The translations under genes and the position numbers were made by a program. A DNA stretch of 30,564 bases, from contig JALULO010000131.1 in the NCBI GenBank assembly GCA_027056215.1, positions 1 through 30,564 of the forward strand, in the 5' to 3' direction. Origin of the DNA: Campylobacterales bacterium (GTDB taxonomy: Bacteria; Campylobacterota; Campylobacteria; Campylobacterales; QNZT01). Position 1 is the stretch's first letter. Every line of letters starts with the position of its first letter. The notes beneath the pieces are model-generated. The model did no database searches and was not told the origin of the DNA. It worked only from the letters and a program-made list of their open reading frames with translations. Shown here in pieces: positions 7,185 to 14,903 of the stretch.

Positions 7185-8387
7185 ATGGAATTATTATCAA
7201 TTAAAGAGTTAGATTTAGATGGCAAACGTGTACTAATACGATGTGATTTTAATGTACCAAAAGACGAATTTGGCAATATCAGTGACGATAGAAGGATTCG
7301 ATCAGCATTACCGACTATTCGGTATTGTATGGATCGGGATTGTAAGATCATACTTGCTAGTCACTTTGGACGACCAAAACCAGGTGATTGGAATGAAGAA
7401 AAAGATTCCTTAAAACCAGTTGCAAAGAGATTAAAAACACTTCTAAAGCAAGAGATTATCATGGCGGACAATGTTGTAGGTGATGATACGATTGAAAAAT
7501 CAAAAAATCTTCAAAGTGGTGATATTTTATTGCTCGAAAATCTTAGATATAATCCAGGTGAAACGGCAAATGATGAAGAGTTTGCTTCTCGTCTTGCTTC
7601 CATGGCAGACTTTTATGTTAATGATGCATTTGGTGCAAGTCATAGAAAACACGCATCTATTTATGCATTGCCTGCTTTGTTTGACAAAGAGCATAAAGCA
7701 GCTGGATTTTTAATGCAAAAAGAGGTAAATTTCTTTTATAAATCTGTTATGAAACCTGTTCGTCCTTTTGTAGCAGTTGTTGGTGGTAGTAAAGTTTCGG
7801 GAAAATTGCAAGCACTTGTTAATCTCGTTGATAAGATAGACAAACTTATCATTGGCGGAGGAATGGCTTTTACATTTTTAAAAGCCCAAGGATATGAAGT
7901 TGGAAATTCTTTGGTTGAAAATCATTTGATTGAAGATGCGAAAAAGATTATCTATCGTGCGATGGGTAGAGGGGTAAAGCTTTATTTACCTGTGGATTTG
8001 GTTGTATCTCCTGAACTCGATGAAACTGCTCCCGTAAAATATTTACCGATTCAAGAAATTCCAGAAGATTGGATGGGGCTCGATGTTGGACCTGCGACAA
8101 ATAGACTCTTTCGTGAGGCACTTAATGATTCACAGACAATTCTTTGGAATGGTCCAATGGGTGTATTTGAAATGGATAAATATTCCAAAGGGTCGCTTAT
8201 GATGAGTCACTACATCGCTGAGTCAAATGCGACAACTATCGTAGGTGGTGGTGATACAGCAGATGTTGTACAGCGTGCGGGAGATATCGATGAGATGACT
8301 TTTATCTCAACCGGTGGTGGTGCAAGTCTTGAGTTACTTGAAGGTAAGATGCTTCCAGGGATAGAAGCAGTTAAGAAGGTTTCTTAG
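7185..8387 (+). CDS. pgk: phosphoglycerate kinase
   Basis: The 400-residue protein shows the PGK landmarks RCDFNVP (substrate site, about 20-26), HFGRP, a GGSKVSGKL hinge/nucleotide segment (the family more often has GGAKVSDKI), NGPMGVFE and GGGDT near the C-terminus. It transfers phosphate between 1,3-bisphosphoglycerate and ADP in the cytosol. It lies between gapA and tpiA, and its TAG stop directly abuts the tpiA ATG. The Ser and Gly changes in the hinge motif are mild and not expected to abolish activity. Confidence 0.97.
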   Translation: MELLSIKELDLDGKRVLIRCDFNVPKDEFGNISDDRRIRSALPTIRYCMDRDCKIILASHFGRPKPGDWNEEKDSLKPVAKRLKTLLKQEIIMADNVVGDDTIEKSKNLQSGDILLLENLRYNPGETANDEEFASRLASMADFYVNDAFGASHRKHASIYALPALFDKEHKAAGFLMQKEVNFFYKSVMKPVRPFVAVVGGSKVSGKLQALVNLVDKIDKLIIGGGMAFTFLKAQGYEVGNSLVENHLIEDAKKIIYRAMGRGVKLYLPVDLVVSPELDETAPVKYLPIQEIPEDWMGLDVGPATNRLFREALNDSQTILWNGPMGVFEMDKYSKGSLMMSHYIAESNATTIVGGGDTADVVQRAGDIDEMTFISTGGGASLELLEGKMLPGIEAVKKVS

Positions 8388-9098
8388 ATGATAATAGCTT
8401 CCAACTTTAAGACCAATCACACACGAAAAAGTACCCTTAAGTATTTAAAGAAATTGGAGCATTTTGTAACCCAGAGTGGAAGTAAACAAGATGTATATAT
8501 TTTTCCTCCTGCTACTGCACTAGATCCGTTTAGCCTCCCACCTCGAATCAAAGTAGGTGTACAAAATGCATATCCAGTTGAAAAGGGCTCTTTCACAGGT
8601 GAAATCGGTCTGGAACAAATAAACGAATTTGGACTTAAAACTATTTTGATAGGGCATAGTGAGAGACGGCATGTTATGGGTGAAACGCAAAAACTTTGTG
8701 CACAAAAGTTTGAATACTTTCAAGAACAAGGATTTAAAATCGTTTATTGTTTGGGTGAACCTCTAGAGATTAGAGAAGAGGGTATCGATAGTGTGATAGA
8801 CTATAATCATGCACAGCTTGAAGGTATTGATCTCTCTTATGAAAATCTGATTGTAGCGTATGAACCAGTTTGGGCTATTGGGACGGGATTGACAGCTACT
8901 CCTCAACAGATAGAAGAGACGCTAACAAAACTACGCCAAAAAATCAAAGCACCTTTGCTATATGGAGGTAGTGTAAAAGCTAACAATACAAAAGAGATTT
9001 TAGAAATCGAAAACTGTGATGGTATTTTAGTTGGAACTGCTAGTTGGGATGTAGATAATTTCTGTCAAATGATTGAGATAGCAGATAATCTTGCATGA
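8388..9098 (+). CDS. tpiA: triosephosphate isomerase
   Basis: At 236 residues this is slightly shorter than the usual 250. Catalytic residues are present: Asn6 and Lys8 (SNFKTN), His90 (IGHSERR), Glu159 (AYEPVWAIGTG), with loop 6 at about 161-167 and the phosphate-binding YGGSV later. It interconverts dihydroxyacetone phosphate and glyceraldehyde 3-phosphate, feeding gapA. The ATG begins directly after the pgk stop, implying tight translational coupling. Confidence 0.96.
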   Translation: MIIASNFKTNHTRKSTLKYLKKLEHFVTQSGSKQDVYIFPPATALDPFSLPPRIKVGVQNAYPVEKGSFTGEIGLEQINEFGLKTILIGHSERRHVMGETQKLCAQKFEYFQEQGFKIVYCLGEPLEIREEGIDSVIDYNHAQLEGIDLSYENLIVAYEPVWAIGTGLTATPQQIEETLTKLRQKIKAPLLYGGSVKANNTKEILEIENCDGILVGTASWDVDNFCQMIEIADNLA

Positions 9099-9099
9099 T

Positions 9100-9119
9100 T
9101 TGGGAGTTTATACTCCCAA
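9100..9119. terminator. palindromic hairpin between tpiA and the convergent ABM gene
   Basis: TTGGGAGT and ACTCCCAA form an 8-bp perfect stem around loop TTAT, starting just after the tpiA stop. The loop includes the stop codon of the minus-strand gene (9108-9110). There is no U-run on either side, so shared termination is inferred from location. Confidence 0.5.
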
Positions 9120-9398
9120 TTCTACCAATACTTCAGAATATTTTTCAGCCGTATAGGGTTCAAAATGGCTTTTGTAATATTTGTAATGTTCTGAGTTTTT
9201 ATGACCTTCAAGTGCTTCATTACTTTCCCACGTTTCGATAACAATAAATGTATTTGGTTTTTCTTGCTTTTGGTATATATGGTAAAGTAAACAACCTTCT
9301 TCATCTTGTGATGGTTTAACCATATCTATAAGTAAACTCTTTAATGTATCGATATGCCCCTCCTTTGCGACAAATACAACTTTTTTTGTTTGTAACAT
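9108..9398 (-). CDS. ABM-fold (antibiotic biosynthesis monooxygenase / YgiN-like) small protein
   Basis: A 96-residue protein with the ABM pattern: an N-terminal VVFVAKEGHIDTLKSLL strand-helix, DEEGCLLYHIYQ (32-43), FIVIETWES (51-59) and NSEHYKYY (68-75), matching the 'E-W-x(n)-H-x-x-S-x-H' signature of quinol monooxygenase-like proteins. The family is a dimeric ferredoxin-like barrel that often oxidises quinols or scavenges reactive compounds without cofactors. Many members have no known role. The gene is monocistronic, convergent with tpiA and divergent from pssA. GAGGAG precedes its ATG. Confidence 0.85.
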   Translation of the reverse strand: MLQTKKVVFVAKEGHIDTLKSLLIDMVKPSQDEEGCLLYHIYQKQEKPNTFIVIETWESNEALEGHKNSEHYKYYKSHFEPYTAEKYSEVLVELGV

Positions 9399-9434
9399 AG
9401 TTCACTCCTCTCTTATCTTCTTTTTTGCCATAAG

Positions 9435-9465
9435 TATAGCAAACTAAAACAACGTCTTTGCTATA
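9435..9465. promoter_or_regulatory. inverted repeat spanning divergent -10 elements of the ABM gene and pssA
   Basis: TATAGCAAA (9435-9443) and TTTGCTATA (9457-9465) are a perfect 9-bp inverted repeat with a 13-base spacer. The right arm overlaps the plus-strand TATAAT (9462-9467) for pssA; the left arm overlaps a minus-strand TATACT (9438-9433) for the ABM gene. It may be a dimeric-regulator operator or the product of two similar facing promoters. Confidence 0.45.
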
Positions 9466-9493
9466 ATAGATAAAAATATTCTTAGGATAATTT

Positions 9494-10045
9494 ATGAATT
9501 TATATGATAAAAACAATAGATTTAATCTTGCTAATATCGTTACCTTTGCCAATATCACATTTGGTGTAGTTGCGATGTATTTTATCCAAGAGGGACAGTT
9601 TATGATAGCTATCATTCTTGCATGGTTCGCGGGTGGATTTGATATACTCGATGGTAAAATTGCAAGAAAGTACAACCTCTCATGTGAATTTGGTGTACAA
9701 CTAGACTCGTTTGCTGATTTTATATCTTTTGTTGTGATGCCAGCATTTTTACTTTTTTATGCATTACAAAAAGAAGAAGGATTTGAACTTTTTTTATCAG
9801 GGATAGTTTTTATCTACTATATTATCAGTGGACTTAGACGATTGATTGAGTTTAATCTTAAAAGTGAGGCAGGGAGCGTAGCAAAATACTTTGAAGGCGT
9901 ACCTACACCCCTAGGGGCTATATTACTCTGGGTCTTGTATTTGGTTTATGCCTACCACCTCATAACAAATCTCTATCTGATATTAGCACTTGTTGCAGTG
10001 ATTGCATATCTATTAAATACAAAAGTAAAGATACCACATCCTTAA
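9494..10045 (+). CDS. pssA: CDP-diacylglycerol-serine O-phosphatidyltransferase
   Basis: This 183-residue membrane protein has the full CDP-alcohol phosphotransferase signature at about 50-76 (DILDGKIAR, then eight residues, Gly, three, Asp, three, Asp: D-x2-D-G-x2-A-R-x8-G-x3-D-x3-D). FEGVPTPLGA further on matches the PssA type II branch (FxGxPxPxAA). About five or six hydrophobic segments are visible (roughly 17-33, 36-47, 78-92, 100-112, 136-152, 157-174). It makes phosphatidylserine, the precursor of phosphatidylethanolamine, at the inner membrane. AGGA six bases before the ATG supports the start. It is shorter than the 230-250 residues common elsewhere, mainly at the C-terminus. Confidence 0.88.
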   Translation: MNLYDKNNRFNLANIVTFANITFGVVAMYFIQEGQFMIAIILAWFAGGFDILDGKIARKYNLSCEFGVQLDSFADFISFVVMPAFLLFYALQKEEGFELFLSGIVFIYYIISGLRRLIEFNLKSEAGSVAKYFEGVPTPLGAILLWVLYLVYAYHLITNLYLILALVAVIAYLLNTKVKIPHP

Positions 10046-10110
10046 AGATATTTAATATAAACTGAGTTTTGAGAAGTTATTTTCTTAAATATACTTCATT
10101 TTATTTTGAA

Positions 10111-10135
10111 TTTGTTCCTTATAAAAAGGAACAAA
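10111..10135 (+). terminator. 10-bp hairpin downstream of pssA
   Basis: TTTGTTCCTT and AAGGAACAAA pair perfectly around a 5-base A/T loop, 65 bases after the pssA stop and before the S10 promoter. What follows is A-rich rather than U-rich, so it is an atypical terminator. It would insulate the ribosomal operon from pssA. Confidence 0.45.
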
Positions 10136-10169
10136 AAACAACAAATTAGCAATAAAATCCCCTAAAAGA

Positions 10170-10198
10170 TTGACTTTATAGAATTTATATAGTATACT
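10170..10198 (+). promoter_or_regulatory. main sigma70 promoter of the S10-spc-alpha superoperon
   Basis: TTGACT (10170-10175) and TATACT (10193-10198) have 17-base spacing. Start of transcription should be near 10205. It is one of the two best promoter matches in the window, as expected for ribosomal protein genes. Confidence 0.8.
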
Positions 10199-10214
10199 CC
10201 CGGTTCAAATTTGC

Positions 10215-10232
10215 GTCAGATTAACGTCTGAC
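10215..10232 (+). promoter_or_regulatory. small hairpin in the S10 mRNA leader
   Basis: GTCAGA and TCTGAC form a 6-bp stem with loop TTAACG, within a leader of only about 50 bases between the promoter and the rpsJ RBS (AAGGG at 10243-10247). In E. coli the S10 leader is bound by L4; this one is far smaller and unlike it. A regulatory role is inference. Confidence 0.35.
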
Positions 10233-10253
10233 AAGTTCTTTTAAGGGAAATTG

Positions 10254-10562
10254 ATGGAAAAAATTAGACTTAAGCTTAAGGCTTATGATCATAGAGTTTT
10301 AGACAGATCTGTTGCAGCTATTGTTGATGCTGTCAAGAGAACAGGTGCAGAAATCAGAGGACCGATCCCTCTACCTACAAAGATCAAAAAGTACACGGTA
10401 CTAAGATCTCCTCATGTAAACAAAGATTCACGCGAACAATTTGAAATGCGAATGCATGCAAGGCTTATCGATATCGTTTCAGCAACAACTGATACAGTTG
10501 ATTCATTGATGAAACTTGATTTGGCTCCAGAAGTCAATGTCGAAGTCAGAGCGATGAAATAA
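10254..10562 (+). CDS. rpsJ: 30S ribosomal protein S10
   Basis: The 102-residue protein begins at ATG 10254, one codon after an in-frame TTG; MEKIRLKLKAYDHRVLD is the standard S10 start. IPLPTK and YTVLRSPHVNKDSREQFEMR (about 38-66) form the conserved loop that enters the 30S head. S10 also serves as NusE in antitermination with NusB. It is the first gene of the superoperon, 55 bases after the -10. Confidence 0.97.
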   Translation: MEKIRLKLKAYDHRVLDRSVAAIVDAVKRTGAEIRGPIPLPTKIKKYTVLRSPHVNKDSREQFEMRMHARLIDIVSATTDTVDSLMKLDLAPEVNVEVRAMK

Positions 10563-10571
10563 GGATAGATG

Positions 10572-11150
10572 ATGGAATATATAGTAGAAAAAATCGGAAT
10601 GACAAGAACAGTAACTGTTCCAGCAGTCCCTGTAACACTTGTAAAAGTAATTGAAGTAAAAGTTTGTGAAGTAGACGAAGACAAAAAAGCGATCGTTGCG
10701 TACAGCAAAGGTAAATCTACAAACAAAGCAGTTGGTGGTCAGCAAAAGAAATATAATCTTTCTGCAGAATTTAACAGATTTATGACACTCGATGTTGCAA
10801 ATGCAGAAGCTGGTGATTTAGATACAGCACCTTTAGCCGATGCAACGCTTGTTAAATCCACTTTTAACTCTAAAGGTAGAGGTTTTAGCGGTGCGATCAA
10901 GAGACACGGTTTTTCTGGTGGTCCTGGAGCGCATGGTTCAAGATTTCATAGAAGAGTTGGTTCAATCGGTAATGCTGAATGGCCAGGTCGTGTTCAAAGA
11001 GGTAAAAAAATGCCAGGACACTATGGTAACACACAAATTACAGTAAAAAATGAGATCGTTTCGTTTGACGCGGAAACTGGTGTAGTAGCACTTAAAGGTG
11101 CAATTCCAGGTGCAAACGGTGCATTAGGTAAGATAAGGATAGTAAAATGA
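10572..11150 (+). CDS. rplC: 50S ribosomal protein L3
   Basis: ATG 10572 (192 residues) is chosen over the adjacent ATG 10569 because TAAGGA then stands six bases away. The central extension is intact: KGRGFSGAIKRHGFSGGPGAHGS is followed by HRRVGSIG and GRVQRGKKMPGHYG, the loop reaching toward the peptidyl transferase centre. L3 starts 50S assembly. The product is somewhat shorter than the 209 residues of E. coli. Its last four bases overlap rplD (ATGA). Confidence 0.96.
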   Translation: MEYIVEKIGMTRTVTVPAVPVTLVKVIEVKVCEVDEDKKAIVAYSKGKSTNKAVGGQQKKYNLSAEFNRFMTLDVANAEAGDLDTAPLADATLVKSTFNSKGRGFSGAIKRHGFSGGPGAHGSRFHRRVGSIGNAEWPGRVQRGKKMPGHYGNTQITVKNEIVSFDAETGVVALKGAIPGANGALGKIRIVK

Positions 11151-11761
11151 GTAAAGCAATCGTACTAGATGATAATCTTAAAAAGAGTGGTGAAGTAGAA
11201 CTTCCAGCAACATTTTTGGAAGCTAACCCACACAACTTGTATTTATATGTTAAGTCTTATCAAGCAGCACTTAGAGCAAATACAGCTAAAGCGAAAACAA
11301 GATCTGAAGTAAGAGGTGGTGGTAAAAAACCATTTGCTCAAAAAGGTGGAGGACGTGCACGTGCAGGTTCTACAAGAAGTCCTATTTGGGTTGGCGGTGG
11401 TGTTTCTCATGGTCCAAAAAACAATAGAAACTATAACCAAAAGATCAATAAAAAACAAAAAAGAGTTGCTTTAGAGTGTGCATTATCAGAAAAAGCTAAC
11501 AATGGAAAACTTTTTATAGTTGATATGATTTCTGTTGAATCTGGTAAAACAAAAGATGCGGCAAATATACTAAAACAACTTAATGTTAGAGATGCATTAG
11601 TGATTAAAGAATTGATTGACGAAAAAAGTTTCTATGCATTTAGAAATCTTAAAGATGCATACCTAATCGAGTCAAACGAGCTAAATGCTTATACTGCAAC
11701 AGCATTTGATGCAGTTGTAATCGAAAAAAATGTATTTGAACAATTAACAAAAGAGGGCTAA
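11147..11761 (+). CDS. rplD: 50S ribosomal protein L4
   Basis: 204 residues. The extended exit-tunnel loop is clear at about 45-95 (RSEVRGGGKKPFAQKGGGRAR and SPIWVGGGVSHGP). In E. coli L4 binds 23S rRNA and represses its own operon by binding the S10 leader; whether it does so here is unknown, given the short leader. The start overlaps rplC by four bases, giving stop-start coupling. Confidence 0.96.
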   Translation: MSKAIVLDDNLKKSGEVELPATFLEANPHNLYLYVKSYQAALRANTAKAKTRSEVRGGGKKPFAQKGGGRARAGSTRSPIWVGGGVSHGPKNNRNYNQKINKKQKRVALECALSEKANNGKLFIVDMISVESGKTKDAANILKQLNVRDALVIKELIDEKSFYAFRNLKDAYLIESNELNAYTATAFDAVVIEKNVFEQLTKEG

Positions 11762-11762
11762 G

Positions 11763-12044
11763 ATGGCAGATATTACAGATATTAAATCAATTTTATACAC
11801 TGAGAAAAGTTTAGGCCTTCAAGAAGATGGAGTTGTAGTGATACAAACAAGTCCTAGAATGACAAAAAATGGTTTAAAAGAAGTTCTTAGAGAATATTTT
11901 GGTTTTGTTCCATTGAAAGTAAATTCAATGAGAATGAATGGAAAAGTAAAAAGATTTAAAGGTATTGAAGGTAAAAGAGAAGATTTCAAAAAATTCTATG
12001 TTAGATTACCTGAAGGTGCTAAAATAGAAAGTTTGGAGGTATAA
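11763..12044 (+). CDS. rplW: 50S ribosomal protein L23
   Basis: 93 residues. YTEKSLGLQEDG at the N-terminus, VNSMRMNGKVKRF (53-65) and KKFYVRLPEGAKI are typical of L23, which sits at the tunnel exit and docks trigger factor and SRP. One base separates it from rplD and one from rplB. Confidence 0.95.
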   Translation: MADITDIKSILYTEKSLGLQEDGVVVIQTSPRMTKNGLKEVLREYFGFVPLKVNSMRMNGKVKRFKGIEGKREDFKKFYVRLPEGAKIESLEV

Positions 12045-12045
12045 G

Positions 12046-12876
12046 ATGGCGATAAAATCATATAGACCTTATACACCGAGTCGTCGGTATATGACAGGGC
12101 TTGACTCAAGTGACATCACAGCTAAGCCAAGCGTTCCTAGTCTTCTTAAAAAACTTCCAAGAAGTGCAGGTAGAAATAGTAATGGTAGAATCACTTCTCG
12201 TCACAGAGAAGCAGGTGCAAAAAAGCACTATAGAATCATAGATTTCAAAAGAAGAAAATTCAATATCTTAGGAACTGTATCTGCGATCGAATACGATCCA
12301 TACAGAAACTGTAGAATTGCATTGATTACTTATGCTGATGGTGAAAAGAGATATATTATCCAGCCTTCAGGTTTAAGTGTAGGTGATATAATTGAAGCAG
12401 CAGAAGCTGGTCTTGATATCAAACCTGGTAATGCAATGAAAATGAAAAATATCCCTGTAGGTACAATTATCCACAATATTGAGATGAAACCTGGTAAAGG
12501 TGCACAGATAGCAAGAAGTGCAGGTGGTTATGCCCAACTTATGGGTAAAGAAGAAAAATATGTTGTATTAAGATTACCAAGTGGTGAAATGAGACAAATT
12601 CTTTCAGAGTGTATGGCAACAATCGGTACTGTAGGTAGCGAAGATTGGGCAAATGTTGTTATCGGTAAAGCTGGTAGAAATCGTCACAGAGGTATCAGAC
12701 CTCAGACACGTGGTTCTGCGATGAACCCAATCGATCACCCACACGGTGGTGGTGAAGGTAAAACTAATGCTAGTCGACATCCTGTAAGTCCATGGGGTAT
12801 GCCTACTAAAGGTTATAAAACTAGAAGAAAAAAAGCTAGTGATAAACTCATTATCTCAAGAAAGAAAGGAAGATAG
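12046..12876 (+). CDS. rplB: 50S ribosomal protein L2
   Basis: 276 residues, the usual length. RNSNGRITSRHREAGAKKHYR near 43-63 and the C-terminal MNPIDHPHGGGEGK, with the conserved His near the peptidyl transferase centre, identify it. L2 is needed for subunit association and peptidyl transfer. It abuts rpsS with no spacer. Confidence 0.97.
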   Translation: MAIKSYRPYTPSRRYMTGLDSSDITAKPSVPSLLKKLPRSAGRNSNGRITSRHREAGAKKHYRIIDFKRRKFNILGTVSAIEYDPYRNCRIALITYADGEKRYIIQPSGLSVGDIIEAAEAGLDIKPGNAMKMKNIPVGTIIHNIEMKPGKGAQIARSAGGYAQLMGKEEKYVVLRLPSGEMRQILSECMATIGTVGSEDWANVVIGKAGRNRHRGIRPQTRGSAMNPIDHPHGGGEGKTNASRHPVSPWGMPTKGYKTRRKKASDKLIISRKKGR

Positions 12877-13155
12877 ATGGCTAGAAGTCTAAAAAAAGGT
12901 CCATTTGTTGACGATCACTTGATTAAAAAAGTGTTAAAAGCAAAAGAGAGTGGTGATAAAAAACCAATAAAAACCTGGTCTAGAAGAAGCATGATTCTTC
13001 CTGATATGATTGGGTTTACATTTTCTGTACACAATGGAAGAAATTTTGTTCCTGTATATATCACAGAAAATCATGTTGGATATAAACTAGGTGAATTTGC
13101 ACCAACAAGAACGTTTAAGGGTCATAAAGGCTCAGTTCAGAAGAAAATAGGTTAA
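12877..13155 (+). CDS. rpsS: 30S ribosomal protein S19
   Basis: 92 residues, beginning MARSLKKGPFVDDHLIKKV and containing TWSRRSMILPDMIGFT and HNGRNFVPVYIT, all standard S19 segments. It binds 16S rRNA in the 30S head with S13. The ATG directly follows the rplB stop. Confidence 0.97.
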   Translation: MARSLKKGPFVDDHLIKKVLKAKESGDKKPIKTWSRRSMILPDMIGFTFSVHNGRNFVPVYITENHVGYKLGEFAPTRTFKGHKGSVQKKIG

Positions 13156-13165
13156 GGGTGAGAGA

Positions 13166-13789
13166 ATGAGTAAAGCAACATTAAAATTTATTAGACTTTC
13201 CCCAACTAAAGCTAGATTGATTGCTAGAGAAGTACAAGGTATGAATGCTGAATTAGCACTGGCATCTCTAGAATTCATGCCAAATAAAGCAGCAGGTGTT
13301 ATCTCAAAAGTGATTGCTTCAGCGGTAGCTAATGGTGATTATGAGCCTGAAGAAGTAAGTATTATTTCATGTAGAGTAGATAAAGGTCCTGTCCTTAGAA
13401 GATTTAGACCAAGAGCAAGAGGTTCTGCTTCAAAAATACTCAAACCTACTTCACATATTATGGTAGAAGTTGGTACAGTGGTGGAATCTAAAAAAGAAAC
13501 TCCTAAAAAAGTTGAAAAAAAAGAAACGCCAAAGGCTGAGAAAAAAACTGCTACAAAAAAAGCAGCTAAATCAGTTGATCTAAATGATCTTAAATTACTT
13601 TCAGGTGTAGGACCAGCAATGGAGAAAAAACTTCATGCAGAAGGTATTACATCTATTAATCAAATCGCACAGATGAGTACGGAAGAGTTAACTGATCTTG
13701 ATGCTAAAGTTGGAGTTAAAGGTAAGATTGAAGATACTTGGCAAAATGAGGCTAAAGAGCTAATTAAAAATAATGAGAAGGAGTCTTAA
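13166..13789 (+). CDS. rplV: 50S ribosomal protein L22 with C-terminal helix-hairpin-helix extension
   Basis: Residues 1-107 are normal L22 (FIRLSPTKARLIAREVQG at 8-25, a tunnel hairpin with RRFRPRARGSASKI at 78-91, and SHIMVEVG). Instead of stopping near 110, the frame continues to 207. Residues 108-137 are a Lys/Glu/Thr/Pro/Ala linker in which KKETPK occurs twice (109-114, 118-123). Residues about 138-203 form a helix-hairpin-helix fold (LKLLSGVGPAMEKKLHAEGI, then TSINQIAQMSTEEL) like those found at the ends of some bacterial L21 or DUF4332-type proteins. The extension should project from the outer face of the 50S near the tunnel exit; its role is unknown. There is no internal stop, and rpsC follows two bases later, so the extension belongs to the gene. 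Confidence 0.95.
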   Translation: MSKATLKFIRLSPTKARLIAREVQGMNAELALASLEFMPNKAAGVISKVIASAVANGDYEPEEVSIISCRVDKGPVLRRFRPRARGSASKILKPTSHIMVEVGTVVESKKETPKKVEKKETPKAEKKTATKKAAKSVDLNDLKLLSGVGPAMEKKLHAEGITSINQIAQMSTEELTDLDAKVGVKGKIEDTWQNEAKELIKNNEKES

Positions 13790-13791
13790 AG

Positions 13792-14475
13792 ATGGGTCAA
13801 AAAGTTAATCCTATTGGTCTAAGACTTGGGCTAAACAGAAACTGGGATTCAAGATGGTATCCATCTTCTGAGACTGCTGTTGCTAATGTCGGTGAAGACC
13901 ACAAAATCAGAACTTTTATCAAAAAAGAGTTGTATTATGCAGGTGTAAGCTTGATAATCATAGAAAGAACTGCGAAAAAACTTCGTGTGACTATCGTAGC
14001 AGCACGACCTGGTATCATCATCGGTAAAAAAGGTGCTGATATTGAAAAACTTAGAGCAAAACTAAATAAATTAGTTGGAAAGAGTGTTAACGTTAATATC
14101 AAAGAAGAGAGAAAGCCTCAGGCATCTGCACAATTAGCTGCAGAAAATGTTGCGACTCAACTTGAAAGACGTGTAGCATTTAGACGTGCTATGAAAAAAG
14201 TGATTCAAGGTGCTATGAAAAGTGGCGCTAAGGGTATCAAAGTTTCAGTTGCTGGTCGTCTTGGTGGTGCTGAGATGGCAAGAACAGAATGGTATCTTGA
14301 GGGACGTGTTCCTCTCCATACACTTAGAGCTAAAATTGATTACGGTTTTGCTGAAGCACATACCACTTATGGAATTATTGGTATTAAAGTTTGGATTTTT
14401 AAAGGTGAAGTACTTGCTAAAGGTATCGCACCAGAGCCAAAGACGACTAAACCAAGAAAAAGAAGAGGTGAATAA
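13792..14475 (+). CDS. rpsC: 30S ribosomal protein S3
   Basis: 227 residues. It begins MGQKVNPIGLRLG, has a KH domain with IIGKKGADI near 79-87, and a C-terminal domain with GRLGGAEMARTEWYLEGR and PLHTLRAKIDYG. S3 lies at the mRNA entry site and helps unwind mRNA. GAGAAGGAG precedes the start. Confidence 0.97.
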   Translation: MGQKVNPIGLRLGLNRNWDSRWYPSSETAVANVGEDHKIRTFIKKELYYAGVSLIIIERTAKKLRVTIVAARPGIIIGKKGADIEKLRAKLNKLVGKSVNVNIKEERKPQASAQLAAENVATQLERRVAFRRAMKKVIQGAMKSGAKGIKVSVAGRLGGAEMARTEWYLEGRVPLHTLRAKIDYGFAEAHTTYGIIGIKVWIFKGEVLAKGIAPEPKTTKPRKRRGE

Positions 14476-14477
14476 CC

Positions 14478-14903
14478 ATGTTAATGCCTAAACGTACAAA
14501 ATATAGAAAACAACAAAAAGGTAGAAATAGAGGTAAATCTTACAGAGGTAACTCTATTGCATTTGGTGAAATTGCACTTAAAGCGACAGAAGGCGGAAGA
14601 ATAGATTCTCGCCAGATTGAAGCTGCAAGGATTGCAATGACAAGACATGTAAAAAGACAAGCAAAATCATGGATTCGTGTTTTTCCTGATAAACCTTTAA
14701 CTGCTAAACCACTTGAAACAAGAATGGGTAAAGGTAAAGGTGCTGTAGACAAATGGGTTATGAATATTAAACCCGGAAGAATTATTTTTGAGATGGCTGG
14801 TGTTAGTGAAGAGTTGGCGCGTGAAGCACTTACTCTTGCAAAACATAAGTTACCATTCAAAACAAAAATCATAACTCGAGAGAATGAAAATGAAATATAC
14901 TGA
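14478..14903 (+). CDS. rplP: 50S ribosomal protein L16
   Basis: 141 residues. MLMPKRTKYRKQQKGRNRG at the start, IRVFPDKPLTAKPLETRMGKGKG at about 71-93 and REALTLAKHKLPFKTK near the end are standard. L16 contacts the A-site tRNA elbow and completes 50S assembly. Its 3' end overlaps rpmC. Confidence 0.97.
   Translation: MLMPKRTKYRKQQKGRNRGKSYRGNSIAFGEIALKATEGGRIDSRQIEAARIAMTRHVKRQAKSWIRVFPDKPLTAKPLETRMGKGKGAVDKWVMNIKPGRIIFEMAGVSEELAREALTLAKHKLPFKTKIITRENENEIY

Noticed and set aside
9316..9675. 119-codon minus-strand open frame covering the ABM gene start and pssA start
   Set aside because: It reads antisense through the signature region of pssA and through the ABM gene in another frame; the predicted protein has no family features.
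10111..10135. Classic Rho-independent terminator
   Set aside because: The stem is perfect, but A-rich rather than T-rich sequence follows on the plus strand and the minus strand is not better; it is kept only as an atypical terminator-like hairpin.
13496..13560. Frameshift or gene fusion error creating the L22 tail
   Set aside because: The frame is continuous, the tail is a coherent HhH-like domain, and rpsC starts two bases after the stop with its own RBS in the tail end, so an assembly error is unlikely.
14540..14872. 110-codon minus-strand open frame opposite rplP
   Set aside because: It is antisense to L16, which is certain, and has no RBS or known motif.
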